Assembly (NCBI GenBank): GCA_910574835.1
Contig: CAJTDE010000007.1
Location: forward strand, 125,212 to 189,211
Length of the DNA: 64,000 bases
Source: Clostridia bacterium
GTDB lineage: Bacteria; Bacillota; Clostridia; Lachnospirales; Lachnospiraceae
Direction of reading: 5' to 3'
The notes below the pieces were generated by a model. It saw only the letters and a program-made list of their open reading frames with translations, had not been told where the DNA came from and did no database searches. Within the stretch, counting starts at the first letter, position 1. Each line of letters opens with the position of its first letter. A program made the translations under genes and the position numbers. Positions 55,506 through 63,540 of the stretch are shown here, one piece after another.

Positions 55506-56195
55506 TTATGAGGTGACAGATGAAATTATTGGATAAAGTGATATCAGCTTTTCTCTGGCATCACCTGTTTGAAAATGCCACCGTATTTTAGCTTCATCAC
55601 GATTACGCTCTGTTTCCCATGCAGATAGTTCGTTTTTTAGTCTGGTGATTGTATCTATACGACGTGACAGACATTGGCGTGTCATTACATTAAGTTCAAT
55701 TTCAGCCATGTTAAGCCAACTCCCATGCTTGGGCGTATAATGGATTTCCAAACGCTTTATAATCCTTCTCGCTTCAGCTGGTGGAAACGCTTTGTAAAGG
55801 GATGCAGCTTTATGAGTATTAAGGTTATCCATGACCAGAATAATCTTTTCGGCATCCGGGAACATCACATCTGATAAATATTGGATTTTCTGCGCCCAGT
55901 CAATGGCAGTGCGGTGTTCATGGACGCTTACATGATGCTTTCCGCCAAGCGGTTCCACGAAAGCGAATATACTGCAGGTGCCGTTCCGCTTATATTCTGA
56001 ATCGGTTTTCTGGTCATCACCGGGCCGCATGGGTAACGGTTCCCTCACATCTTCTAACAGCTGGTATGGCTTTTCATCCATACAGACAACAGGGCGTGCC
56101 GGATTATATGGAAGTTCATACACATCAAGGACATCTTCCATACAGGCTACAAATTCAGCATCTTCTTTCGAGGGGATGCACCAGTATTCATTCAT
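55506..56195 (-). CDS. IS630 transposase, catalytic half (orfB)
   Basis: Catalytic DDE_3 domain, 229 residues as an open frame. Triad visible in VVCMDEKPYQLL (first Asp), ILVMDNLNTHKAASLY (second Asp) and WLNMAEIELNVM (Glu). Its own ATG overlaps the stop of orfA, but the family protein is continuous through this point (NKLRPHMNEYWCIPS reads on in frame), so it is probably made as a frameshift fusion with orfA rather than alone. Confidence 0.85.
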   Translation of the reverse strand: MNEYWCIPSKEDAEFVACMEDVLDVYELPYNPARPVVCMDEKPYQLLEDVREPLPMRPGDDQKTDSEYKRNGTCSIFAFVEPLGGKHHVSVHEHRTAIDWAQKIQYLSDVMFPDAEKIILVMDNLNTHKAASLYKAFPPAEARRIIKRLEIHYTPKHGSWLNMAEIELNVMTRQCLSRRIDTITRLKNELSAWETERNRDEAKIRWHFQTGDAREKLISLYPIISSVTS

Positions 56196-56665
56196 GTGAG
56201 GTCGAAGTTTATTTTTTTTAAAGCCCTGCCTATTGTATCTTTACTGACTGGGACATCAAGCGCTATTTTTGCCTGTTCTTCCAACAGTCGGAGCGTCCAG
56301 CGGGAATGACCTTCCGGCGCCGGGCTGCAAGCGATTTCGATAATGCGGGCTTCTGCACGTCCGTCAAATTTCCGGCGTGCCTGGTCAGAGTTAACACTGC
56401 GGTTGAGTGAAGTGATGCCTTCAATCCCTTTTTCACAATAAAGTTTCACTGTATTAGTAACCGTAGCCATACAGACACAGTTTGTTTTAGCAGACTGTTC
56501 ATGGGTAAGAATTTTGCCATGTGCCTCATCCAGATCAATGATAATCTGGCATCTGTTCCGGACTGTTTTTGTTGTTTTCTTTTTACGCATAACGGATTTC
56601 AGTATTTTAAGTTCGTCATCCGTTAACGAGATTTTGTATTTTTTAGGTCTTGCCATAGGAATCAC
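56192..56665 (-). CDS. IS630 transposase, DNA-binding half (orfA)
   Basis: Helix-turn-helix part, 157 residues (DDELKILKSVMRKKKTTKTVRNRCQIIIDLDEAHGK; EQSAKTNCVCMATVTNTVKLY; LLEEQAKIALDVPVSKDTIGRAL). It reaches the stop just after an A8 run (56212-56219) in GCTTTAAAAAAAATAAAC. A -1 shift at this run gives the next residues KKNKLRPHMNEYWCIP, an exact bridge to the catalytic half. A8 runs are well-known slippage sites, so programmed -1 frameshifting is likely. Confidence 0.82.
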   Translation of the reverse strand: MIPMARPKKYKISLTDDELKILKSVMRKKKTTKTVRNRCQIIIDLDEAHGKILTHEQSAKTNCVCMATVTNTVKLYCEKGIEGITSLNRSVNSDQARRKFDGRAEARIIEIACSPAPEGHSRWTLRLLEEQAKIALDVPVSKDTIGRALKKINFDLT

Positions 56666-56727
56666 CGCCGTTTCTTTTAGTATACCACGAAACGACTTGG
56701 CAAACCAGTAATACTTAACTAATCACC

Positions 56728-57429
56728 AACCCCCACTTCAAGTGGGGGTTTGAAAAACGCCCCCAAGGGCTCTGTTACTGCTCGCCTGAAAGGCGGGTAT
56801 CGCAAGCTTATATTACTTGCTGCCGCTAAAAAGCGGCTCCCTCACTTTCTTCTTTCCGAGACTCTTCTGACTGGTCCCGAATATATTTTTTTATAGCATC
56901 CTCTGTTACATTTCCTAGTAAAAGTCGCGCAAGTTGATGATAGTCATTGTATGTACCTCCATATCGTTTTTTGTGGTTGGGTTTCCGGGAAACGATATGG
57001 AGGGCGGCGGGGAGCGACACCCGGGGGAGCCGCTCTCCACCTTGGGACTGTTTGTCCCAAAGTGGAGCCGCCAAGAAACGACAACGCCCGCACAGCGTTG
57101 TACTGTGCGGGCGCATGAAATGACGCAGTTCTTTATGTACTTACAAATTTCGCGTTGTTGGCCAGAGTAACCCGGTGGAGGGGCTAAACTTTTTTTGACG
57201 AATTAACTTGAGTGCAGATAAAAAAGGACACAACGATACCTCCCGGATACCGCCGTGTCCTTAAAAATGGGTGACTTTAATACACCCTCCGTATTCTATT
57301 TTTCAAAAGAAAACGGCGGCTTGAAATTTGTTATTTCAAAACCGCCGTTAGGCTACTGTATTTTGTTTTGGCGCGCAGATAATCAGCCGCCGCAACAACG
57401 GTTTTTTTTATTTACCGTTGGGCGGTGAT
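56728..57429. repeat. Chain of strong hairpins, likely IS200/IS605-type end plus other mobile-element debris
   Basis: The 790 bases between the IS630 copy and blaR1 are crowded with inverted repeats. They are AACCCCCACTT/AAGTGGGGGTT (56728-56750), CGCCT/AGGCG (56783-56795), GCCGCT/AGCGGC (56822-56837), a perfect 14-base pair (56956-56969 with 56990-57003), an imperfect pair around GGGAC/GTCCC (about 57035-57066), CGCCCGCACAG/CTGTGCGGGCG (57085-57113), AAGGACAC/GTGTCCTT (57224-57262) and AACGGCGG-TTGAAAT/ATTTCAA-CCGCCGTT (57312-57349). The first three resemble subterminal hairpins of IS200/IS605 elements. Confidence 0.55.
56826..57116 (-). CDS. Uncertain ORF inside the hairpin region
   Basis: Open frame of 96 codons. 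The first half reads through GC-rich inverted repeats and is not protein-like. The second half (YGGTYNDYHQLARLLLGNVTEDAIKKYIRDQ) looks like real coding text, possibly the tail of a larger mobile-element protein. I do not recognise a family. If real it is a fragment; translation is doubtful as no ribosome site precedes it. Confidence 0.25.
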   Translation of the reverse strand: MRPHSTTLCGRCRFLAAPLWDKQSQGGERLPRVSLPAALHIVSRKPNHKKRYGGTYNDYHQLARLLLGNVTEDAIKKYIRDQSEESRKEESEGAAF

Positions 57430-57457
57430 TTTTATTTTTGTGTTGCTAAAATACTTT

Positions 57458-59221
57458 TTACTTATCGGCAATCTTAATCGTTACTGACCCATAATTGCTA
57501 AGGATCAATTTCGGGGTTCCATTTCCTACTTGATAAATTGCAGGCCAGTTTACCGGACGTTCTATCCATCCTGGGCCACAATTTGTTGTATCTAAATAGA
57601 GGTTTGTAGGTTCCTCATTGAAACACACTGTCAAAGGGCCATTGTCTACGTTAGCCGTAATATCTTTTAGGACTATATCAGCCTCAATATAGAGTGGGCC
57701 GGAAGTTACCTCAATATCATATACTCCTCGTGATATATTGGTATCTATCAGTGAAAAGCCAGCTTGTTTTGAAGTTACATGAACGGGTGCATTAAAGTCT
57801 TGCATATGTAACACCATTTGTTCTGATGTAATATCAAATTGAGAATACACAGCATCAGGTATATAAATGCGGACAATGTTTTGAGGTTCAGCTCCAAAGT
57901 CCACATTTATACCATCTGGTGAAGAATGAGTAACCGTAATTTGCATAATACCGTTTACAATCTTTGCGCTTGTTACACAATTTTCCGGATGCTCCATGTT
58001 CAAATATTCAAACGTTACTTCGGACTCACTTGTTCTAACAATATCCACACCCACAGGGCCTTGCCCAGTTATGGAAATACCACTGAAATCAACCGTAATA
58101 TATTCGGACGTAGAAACATTGGCTTGCGTTGGTGTTTGGGGAGTAGCTTCTGTGGCTGCCGCGACAGAATAAACGCCAACAAAGGATGCTCCAAAGGTAA
58201 TGCACAGTGTCAGTAAACCTGTCAGAAGTTGAATTACTTTTGACCTTTTCTTCAAATTCATAATTGCCCCTAACCTCTCTTTCAATAATTGTTTGTTTTC
58301 ACTTAATGTAACAGCACCAAGAGACTCCTTGTATTTTCCGACTGCCGCCATAGCATCAAGTAAAGTTTTCCCATAATCCTGCGCGTTGTCATATCCCATT
58401 TTTGCAAGGACAGCCTCATCACAAGAAAACTCGCAAGCCTTGATAATTTCCCGGCTCATAAGATGCACAAGGGGATTAAACTAATGCAGACAGACAGTAA
58501 TTTGAACCAGCCATTTATAGAACATATCACACCGTTTGTAATGTGTCAGTTCATGTAGCACTATACACCGAAAATCCTTTTCGGAAATATCCGCGCTGGG
58601 CAGTACAATACATGGATGGAAAAAGCCAATCAACAGCGGGGAAGAAACCAGCGGATTAACACATAATTCAATCGGCTTTTTGGTACCTAATTGCTCCGCA
58701 ACAATAGAAAGTTCATCTAACCGTTCAATGTCAGAAATGGGGGTCAATCCAGCATTGATATACCGCATAAAGCTCTGATAGATTGTTATTTTTCGTATCA
58801 GAAACCCCAGCGCAACCACCAGCCAAACCAGCCAGATATAATTTATCAGCATTATCCCAATATTTTGAAATGGGTGGACAGTCGTTATATCATCTGCCGG
58901 GCTATTCACAAGTTCATTGTGTTGCTCCGTCCCAACAGTGGGAATAAAATTGTCGCCTGGAGCATTTTGTGAGGGATGCTGTTGTAGCGGTAAAGGAGTG
59001 GCTTGGGATATTACCTGATCGACAGCTTGATATGCCTTTCCCATCAGACTTACTTCCGGCCCGAACGGGAGCAGTAGCCGTAAAAGAACAATCAGCCAAA
59101 TGTAATACTGCCATTGTCGGCTGATTTTATCTTTCAAAAACCGTTTTCCCAAAAGCAGAGCCAAAATAAGCAATCCACCAGAAAAGGACATAGACAGGAA
59201 GATTTTCAGAGCTACGTTCAT
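57458..59221 (-). pseudogene. BlaR1/MecR1-like sensor peptidase split by an in-frame TAG, with beta-rich C-terminal domain
   Basis: The N-terminal frame (59221-58481, 246 residues) has four hydrophobic helices and the M56 zinc motif VLHELTHYKRCD (HExxH), then stops at KWLVQITVCLH-TAG. After the stop the same frame continues without a break: FNPLVHLMSREIIKACEFSCDEAVL (third zinc ligand in the C-terminal Glu segment), to 57458. Relatives have LHWFNPLV here, so TGG became TAG. After another helix the C-terminal 230 residues form repeated beta strands (DUF4097-like), not a penicillin-binding domain, so the sensor is not for beta-lactams. ATGA overlap with blaI. Full translation would need suppression of TAG. 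Confidence 0.8.
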
Positions 59222-59601
59222 TGTTGCCCGTTTCCTTTCTCCAGCAGCTTTTTCAGTTCTTCATATTCCTCGTCTGCCAGCAAATCACCTAAAATCAAAT
59301 TAGAAACCAGTCCACTTGCGTTTCCCTCATAGATTTTATCCAAGAAATTTTTTGTTTGTGCCGTCTGATATTCCGTTTCTGAAACCAGTGTTGTATATTC
59401 GTTGCGCCGTCCAATTTTTTTAGCACTTAGAAAACCCTTGTTAATCAGCCGTGACAAAAGGACAATCAGTGTATTCTTTTGACACGGTTTTCCTTTGGCC
59501 GCCAGTCCATCCATGATATAGGGGAACAATGTCACCTCCTCCGGGTTCCCCCACACGATTTTCATAATTTCAAGTTCAGCATCTGATAGTTGTTGCACCA
59601 T
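59218..59601 (-). CDS. BlaI/MecI-family repressor
   Basis: Winged-helix repressor of 127 residues (SDAELEIMKIVWGNPEEVTLFPYIMDGLAAKG, then KNTLIVLLSRLINKGFLSAKKIGRRNEYTTLVSETEY). The dimerization and cleavage region follows (NFLDKIYEGNASGLVSNLIL). Partner of the BlaR1-like peptidase that would inactivate it on induction. AAGGAGG lies before the ATG. With the partner truncated by the TAG, the repressor may be stuck in the repressing state. Confidence 0.88.
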   Translation of the reverse strand: MVQQLSDAELEIMKIVWGNPEEVTLFPYIMDGLAAKGKPCQKNTLIVLLSRLINKGFLSAKKIGRRNEYTTLVSETEYQTAQTKNFLDKIYEGNASGLVSNLILGDLLADEEYEELKKLLEKGNGQQ

Positions 59602-59643
59602 GTTTCTTTCCTCCTTAATGTATGACGCGATGTTGACATTAAA

Positions 59644-59672
59644 AATATAACATAGCGTTGTACTTTTGTCAA
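59644..59672 (-). promoter_or_regulatory. blaI-blaR1 promoter
   Basis: Minus strand TTGACA (59672-59667), 17-base spacer, TATATT (59649-59644). An imperfect AACGCtATGTT dyad lies in the spacer and AATGT...ACATT flank the start region; these are candidate repressor sites, though no standard TACA-N3-TGTA box was seen. The next 160 bases to the lipoprotein gene hold no clear gene. Confidence 0.7.
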
Positions 59673-59832
59673 GCCCGCAAGCAAGAAAAGAACATGAAAT
59701 AAAAAACTACTTAAAAATAAAATTACACTTCGTTCTCATATTCCACCCCGAAATGTAAAATAATATAGGGGTGATGTGAGAATGTACCAATACGAAAAGC
59801 GCCTGGACTGTCATACATCACCACATATATAT

Positions 59833-60963
59833 TTAATTCGCTTTTTCAAGAACAATCGAGGTATTCTCCTCCATTTCCGAGATAACATCCATTCCAGAAT
59901 CAATATGTCCCAACATAATCAAGCTATCCGAATACCGGAAATCCTGATAAAAAATTGAAAGGTTTCCCCACGGAGCATAAAGGCACAAATCACCTACATC
60001 TGGATCACAGCCATCCGGTTCACCCTCCGTCGGCAATTCTTGCGAAAGATAACTGATTTTTTCAATACCGTTGAAATCCTCAAAGTTCAAGTCCAGTGGG
60101 AGCATATCATATAAAGCATTTGCAGCAGGTGTATCATAAAGCGTGATGGCGACCTCCTGTCCGTTCACAGTCATTTTCAATTTTCTTTCCGTATTTTCCA
60201 CCTCAATATCTGCCTCTCTTTCTTCAAATCCAAGCCCTTCCAACCATTCGTTAATGACAGGCTGTGCAGAATCTATATCCGGACGATAAACGCCAATCGG
60301 CTCCAATACCTCTGTGGAATCCGGCAATGCTGCAGTAATATCCGTGACGCTGCCTGCCAGTCCTCCGGTTCCATGCGCACAAAACGGTACAACCGTTTTA
60401 CCAGAGAAATCATATTCTTCGATAAAGGAGAAAATCGCCATAGGCGCGGTATACCACCAATTAGGGAAGCCGAGAAAAACTACATCATAATCTTCCATAT
60501 TATCAACATGATTTACCAGCTCTGGACGGGCATTTTCAGCTTTTTCATCCGCTGCCCGATCTAAGCACTCGTCATAATCGCTGGAATACGGTTCTGACAC
60601 AATAATCGAAAACAAGTCACCACCGACCTTCTGCTGAATCCATCCTGCCATTTTTGCCGTATTGCCGGGCAACAATACACTTGCGGAGGTTGTAGCATCC
60701 ACATCCACTTCTTCCGGGTTTTCAACCTGCGTATTTTCTGCCCATGTAAAATACGCAATCAGAATTTTACTGCCCGATTGATTTGTAGAGGAATCTTCCG
60801 GTTTCTCTGCTCCTGCCTCCGTTACTGGCGTTGTTTCTACATTTGCTGCCGGTTCTTCACTTTTATTCTCTGGCATTGGGATATTTTCTGTTTTTTCAGC
60901 ACCGCAGGCCGCTATTCCAAGCAGCATACAGAACGACAGAAAAGCTACAATCCATTTTTTCAT
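59833..60963 (-). CDS. Flavodoxin-fold lipoprotein with C-terminal cyclophilin-like domain
   Basis: Secreted lipoprotein of 376 residues. Signal MKKWIVAFLSFCMLLGIAAC with lipobox IAAC, then a Glu/Pro/Thr-rich linker (about 21-65). Flavodoxin domain from KILIAYFTWAENTQVENP to about 230, with LPGNTAKMAGWIQQKVGGDLFSI and MEDYDVVFLGFPNWWYTAPMAIFSFIEEYDF. A final 120-residue cyclophilin-like domain (KLKMTVNGQEVAITLYDTPAANALYDMLPLDLNFEDFNGIEKISYL). Such fusions are common in Lachnospiraceae and Bacteroides; flavodoxin activity outside the membrane is inferred. The ATG overlaps the DUF4405 stop. Confidence 0.83.
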   Translation of the reverse strand: MKKWIVAFLSFCMLLGIAACGAEKTENIPMPENKSEEPAANVETTPVTEAGAEKPEDSSTNQSGSKILIAYFTWAENTQVENPEEVDVDATTSASVLLPGNTAKMAGWIQQKVGGDLFSIIVSEPYSSDYDECLDRAADEKAENARPELVNHVDNMEDYDVVFLGFPNWWYTAPMAIFSFIEEYDFSGKTVVPFCAHGTGGLAGSVTDITAALPDSTEVLEPIGVYRPDIDSAQPVINEWLEGLGFEEREADIEVENTERKLKMTVNGQEVAITLYDTPAANALYDMLPLDLNFEDFNGIEKISYLSQELPTEGEPDGCDPDVGDLCLYAPWGNLSIFYQDFRYSDSLIMLGHIDSGMDVISEMEENTSIVLEKAN

Positions 60964-61679
60964 CAGGAAGCCTCCTTTTCTTTTTCCTGCTTATCTTTTT
61001 GAATATTGTTTTGTCCATGTACTTTTCTTAACAGCTTTGTGAGATAATGTGCAATAAATATACAAAGTCCCATCAAAGCAAAGTAATCTATATAGAACAG
61101 GAAGACAGATTCCCCGTAATCCAAAAACACAAATTCGCTTTTGAGCAGCAAATAAGTCAGAAAATCCCTTCTGATAAATACTGCTATACCATACAGGGAA
61201 ATGGCTGTGCCAAGGAGAAACAGCAAAACAGAGCGTATCTTTGATGATTTTCTTATCCGCATCCCCTTTTGAGCCATACGAATCACCATGTTCCAATGCA
61301 GACCAAGATGTACATTCATCAGTAAAAATCCCCAGTAAGAACCTAAGATATGAAACCGCCTTGCCAACGCCATTCCTCCTTCAATCGGCAAAACCGAAAA
61401 TACATATCTTGACAAAACAATGCTGCTGTATATTAAAGCAACCATAGAAAACCATGTCAGTATATCTATACAGACCTGAAGAACACGAATCAGTGAATAT
61501 TTGCCCTGAAATAAATTTTTATGCCATCTCCAATTCAATATATGATGGACGGCAAACAGAACAAATATCCCCGCTCCCGCCCATTCGTGAGCTTCATCAC
61601 CCCAGAATTGATAGCCCATCAGGAACAGCAGCGCCACTGACATAGCAACATCAACGGCCCCTTTCAGTTTTCTGTTCAT
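60963..61679 (-). CDS. DUF4405-domain membrane protein
   Basis: Membrane protein of about 238 residues from ATG 61679 (MNRKLKGAVDVAMSVALLFLMGY). Six hydrophobic helices; conserved His residues in FVLFAVHHILNWRWHKNL and in RFHILGSYWGFLLMNVHLGLHWNMVIR, placed like heme or metal ligands of cytochrome-b-type four-helix cores. Function unknown; the DUF4405 family is suspected to be a membrane electron-transfer protein. It lies between the CMD-cupin gene and the flavodoxin lipoprotein, so passing electrons across the membrane to the lipoprotein flavin is a plausible idea. Confidence 0.75.
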   Translation of the reverse strand: MNRKLKGAVDVAMSVALLFLMGYQFWGDEAHEWAGAGIFVLFAVHHILNWRWHKNLFQGKYSLIRVLQVCIDILTWFSMVALIYSSIVLSRYVFSVLPIEGGMALARRFHILGSYWGFLLMNVHLGLHWNMVIRMAQKGMRIRKSSKIRSVLLFLLGTAISLYGIAVFIRRDFLTYLLLKSEFVFLDYGESVFLFYIDYFALMGLCIFIAHYLTKLLRKVHGQNNIQKDKQEKEKEAS

Positions 61680-61699
61680 ATTTTCGCCCACCACCTCTC

Positions 61700-62467
61700 T
61701 TATTTCAGACAACCGTAGGAAGTATCATCCACTGCTTCCAGCCATTCGTTAGAAACCTCTGTACCGGAAACCTCAACCGCCAGATGCGAAAACCAGCTAT
61801 CCGGTGCAGCGCCATGCCAGTGTTTCACTCCAGCCGGGATATTGATTACATCTCCGGGGTTTAATTCCTGTGCTTCTTTGCCCCATTCCTGATAATAACC
61901 GCGCCCGCCTACACAGATTAGAATCTGCCCGCCACCGGAAGTAGCATGATGGATATGCCAGTTGTTCCGGCATCCCGGTTCAAACGTAACATTGAAAATC
62001 CCCACCTGTTCCGTGGAAAGCGGCGCGAGGTAGCTCTGTCCGATAAAATACTGTGCATATCCGTCATTGGGTTTTCCCACCGGAAACAGCATATTTTTTT
62101 CATGCGCTTCCTTTGCACTCCCTGCCACATCTTCCTCCGTCCAGACTTCCTTCGCCATTTTGAAAGCCGCCCATGCTTTCGGCCATCCTGCGTAAAATGC
62201 CGCATGAGTTAAAATCTCGGCAATTTCCTCTCTGATAATCCCGTTATTTTTTGCGCTCATCAAATGATACTGGAACGAAGAATCCACCAGTCCCTGAGCC
62301 ATTAACGACACTACCGTCACAAGGGAACGATCCCTTAAAGAAAGTTTTTCCTCCCTGCTCCATACCTCTCCAAATAACACGTCATCGTTTAACTGTGCGA
62401 ATTTTGATGCAAAATCCCCAAGCTGATCTCTGCCTGCTGTCTGCTTTACCATAATCTTATCCTCCAT
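61700..62467 (-). CDS. Carboxymuconolactone-decarboxylase/cupin fusion protein
   Basis: Protein of 255 residues. N-terminal CMD/AhpD-like domain (SLRDRSLVTVVSLMAQGLVDSSFQYHLMSAKNNGIIREEIAEILTHAAFYAGWPKAWAAF) without the CxxC of AhpD, and a C-terminal cupin (NNWHIHHATSGGGQILICVGGRGYYQEWGKE; GDVINIPAGVKHWHGAAPDSWFSHLAVE) with the metal His set. Proteins of this fusion type are common next to aldo/keto reductases and flavodoxins in Clostridia. Enzymatic role not known. Confidence 0.82.
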   Translation of the reverse strand: MEDKIMVKQTAGRDQLGDFASKFAQLNDDVLFGEVWSREEKLSLRDRSLVTVVSLMAQGLVDSSFQYHLMSAKNNGIIREEIAEILTHAAFYAGWPKAWAAFKMAKEVWTEEDVAGSAKEAHEKNMLFPVGKPNDGYAQYFIGQSYLAPLSTEQVGIFNVTFEPGCRNNWHIHHATSGGGQILICVGGRGYYQEWGKEAQELNPGDVINIPAGVKHWHGAAPDSWFSHLAVEVSGTEVSNEWLEAVDDTSYGCLK

Positions 62468-62491
62468 TTTTTGCTTATGTCTGTACCTGCG

Positions 62492-63529
62492 TTATATTTT
62501 CTGGTTTCCGGTAGACCATACATGGCTTTCTTTCGCAGAAGCCTGCGTATTCTGCGCCATAACGCCTACCAACTTATGTGGAACATAAGGCTCCTCCAAA
62601 TAGGAAAGCTCCTCCGCTGACAATTCCAGCTCTGTTGCTTTTGCTGCTCCTTCAATATGATGGAGCTTCGTTGTTCCGACTACCGGAGAAATAACTTTCG
62701 TCAAAAGCCATGCGAGGGAAACCTCCGTCATGGAAACGCCTTTTTGTGCCGCTAATTTCGCCACCCTGTCAATGATCACTCCATCCTGCCCTGCAGTAGA
62801 ATCATATTTTAGCCTTGCATAACTGTCCTCCTGCAAACACTTAGAGCTTTCACCGGGAAGCCTTGCAAGCCTGCCTCCTGCCAGTGCACTGTATGGTGTC
62901 ATGGCTATATTGTCCTCCCTGCAGAGCTTTGCCATTTCCCGTTCTTCTTCCCGGAAAATCAGATTGTAGTGCCCCTGCACGGATACAAACTTTGCAAATC
63001 CTTCTTTTTCCGCCAGTGCGTTTGCCTTTGCAAGCTGATAGGCAAAGCAGTTGGAAATACCAATATAGCGGGCTTTACCAGCTCTTACCACGTTATTCAG
63101 GCCTTCCATAATGTCGTAAAGCGGCGTTTCATAATCCCACATGTGATAAATATATAAATCTACATAATCCATACCAAGATTGGCGAGGCTTCGGTTTATC
63201 ATCCGCTCAATATGCTGCTGTCCGGTAATTCCGGCCCGGATGTCATCCTGAGTACGGGGAAGAAATTTTGTTGCCACCACCACATCCTCGCGCTTTACCT
63301 GCTCCCACAGCGCCCGGCCGAGATACTGCTCGCTGGTTCCGCTTTGGTAAGCGATCGCCGTATCAAAGAAATTAACGCCCAAATCCAGCCCACGGCGGAT
63401 AATCTCACGGGAATGTTGCTCGTCAATCGTCCATGAGTGCTGACCGTTATTTGCATTGCCAAATCCCATACATCCCATACAAATGCGGGAAACCGTCAGA
63501 TCGGAATTTCCAAGTTTTGTATACTGCAT
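62492..63529 (-). CDS. Aldo/keto reductase
   Basis: NADPH-dependent TIM-barrel reductase, 345 residues. LDLGVNFFDTAIAYQSGTSEQYLGRAL (catalytic Asp and Tyr), VVVATKF (Lys), YVDLYIYHMWDYETPL (His), and the NADPH-binding C-terminal part (SLAWLLTKVISPVVGTTKLHHIEGAAKATELELSAEEL). AKR-type substrates such as aldehydes or keto compounds cannot be specified. Part of the redox cluster: flavodoxin, AKR, CMD-cupin, DUF4405, flavodoxin-lipoprotein, all on the minus strand with small gaps. Confidence 0.9.
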   Translation of the reverse strand: MQYTKLGNSDLTVSRICMGCMGFGNANNGQHSWTIDEQHSREIIRRGLDLGVNFFDTAIAYQSGTSEQYLGRALWEQVKREDVVVATKFLPRTQDDIRAGITGQQHIERMINRSLANLGMDYVDLYIYHMWDYETPLYDIMEGLNNVVRAGKARYIGISNCFAYQLAKANALAEKEGFAKFVSVQGHYNLIFREEEREMAKLCREDNIAMTPYSALAGGRLARLPGESSKCLQEDSYARLKYDSTAGQDGVIIDRVAKLAAQKGVSMTEVSLAWLLTKVISPVVGTTKLHHIEGAAKATELELSAEELSYLEEPYVPHKLVGVMAQNTQASAKESHVWSTGNQKI

Positions 63530-63540
63530 TATGCCGCCTC

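Larger units (their letters stand above)
55490..56700 (-). mobile_element. IS630-family insertion sequence (ends not defined)
   Basis: Two overlapping reading frames make up an IS630-type transposase. Terminal inverted repeats could not be matched by eye: the gap at the right (56666-56720) and the left gap (55331-55505) show no convincing complementary ends. A CATCTG-CACCTC/GAGGTG-CAGATG hairpin (about 55492-55523) lies at the 3' end of the transposase gene and may stop transcription there. Confidence 0.7.

Noticed and set aside
58481-58483. TAG read as pyrrolysine in the BlaR1-like protein
   Set aside because: The position is Trp in relatives, and no Pyl genes or Pyl-type methylamine methyltransferase are in the window; a TGG-to-TAG change is simpler.
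59776-59958. Plus-strand ORF starting MRMYQYEKRLDC
   Set aside because: A ribosome-site-like GGGGTGATG precedes it and the first residues faintly recall CotJC-type manganese catalases, but it soon runs antisense into the lipoprotein gene; at most a tiny remnant.
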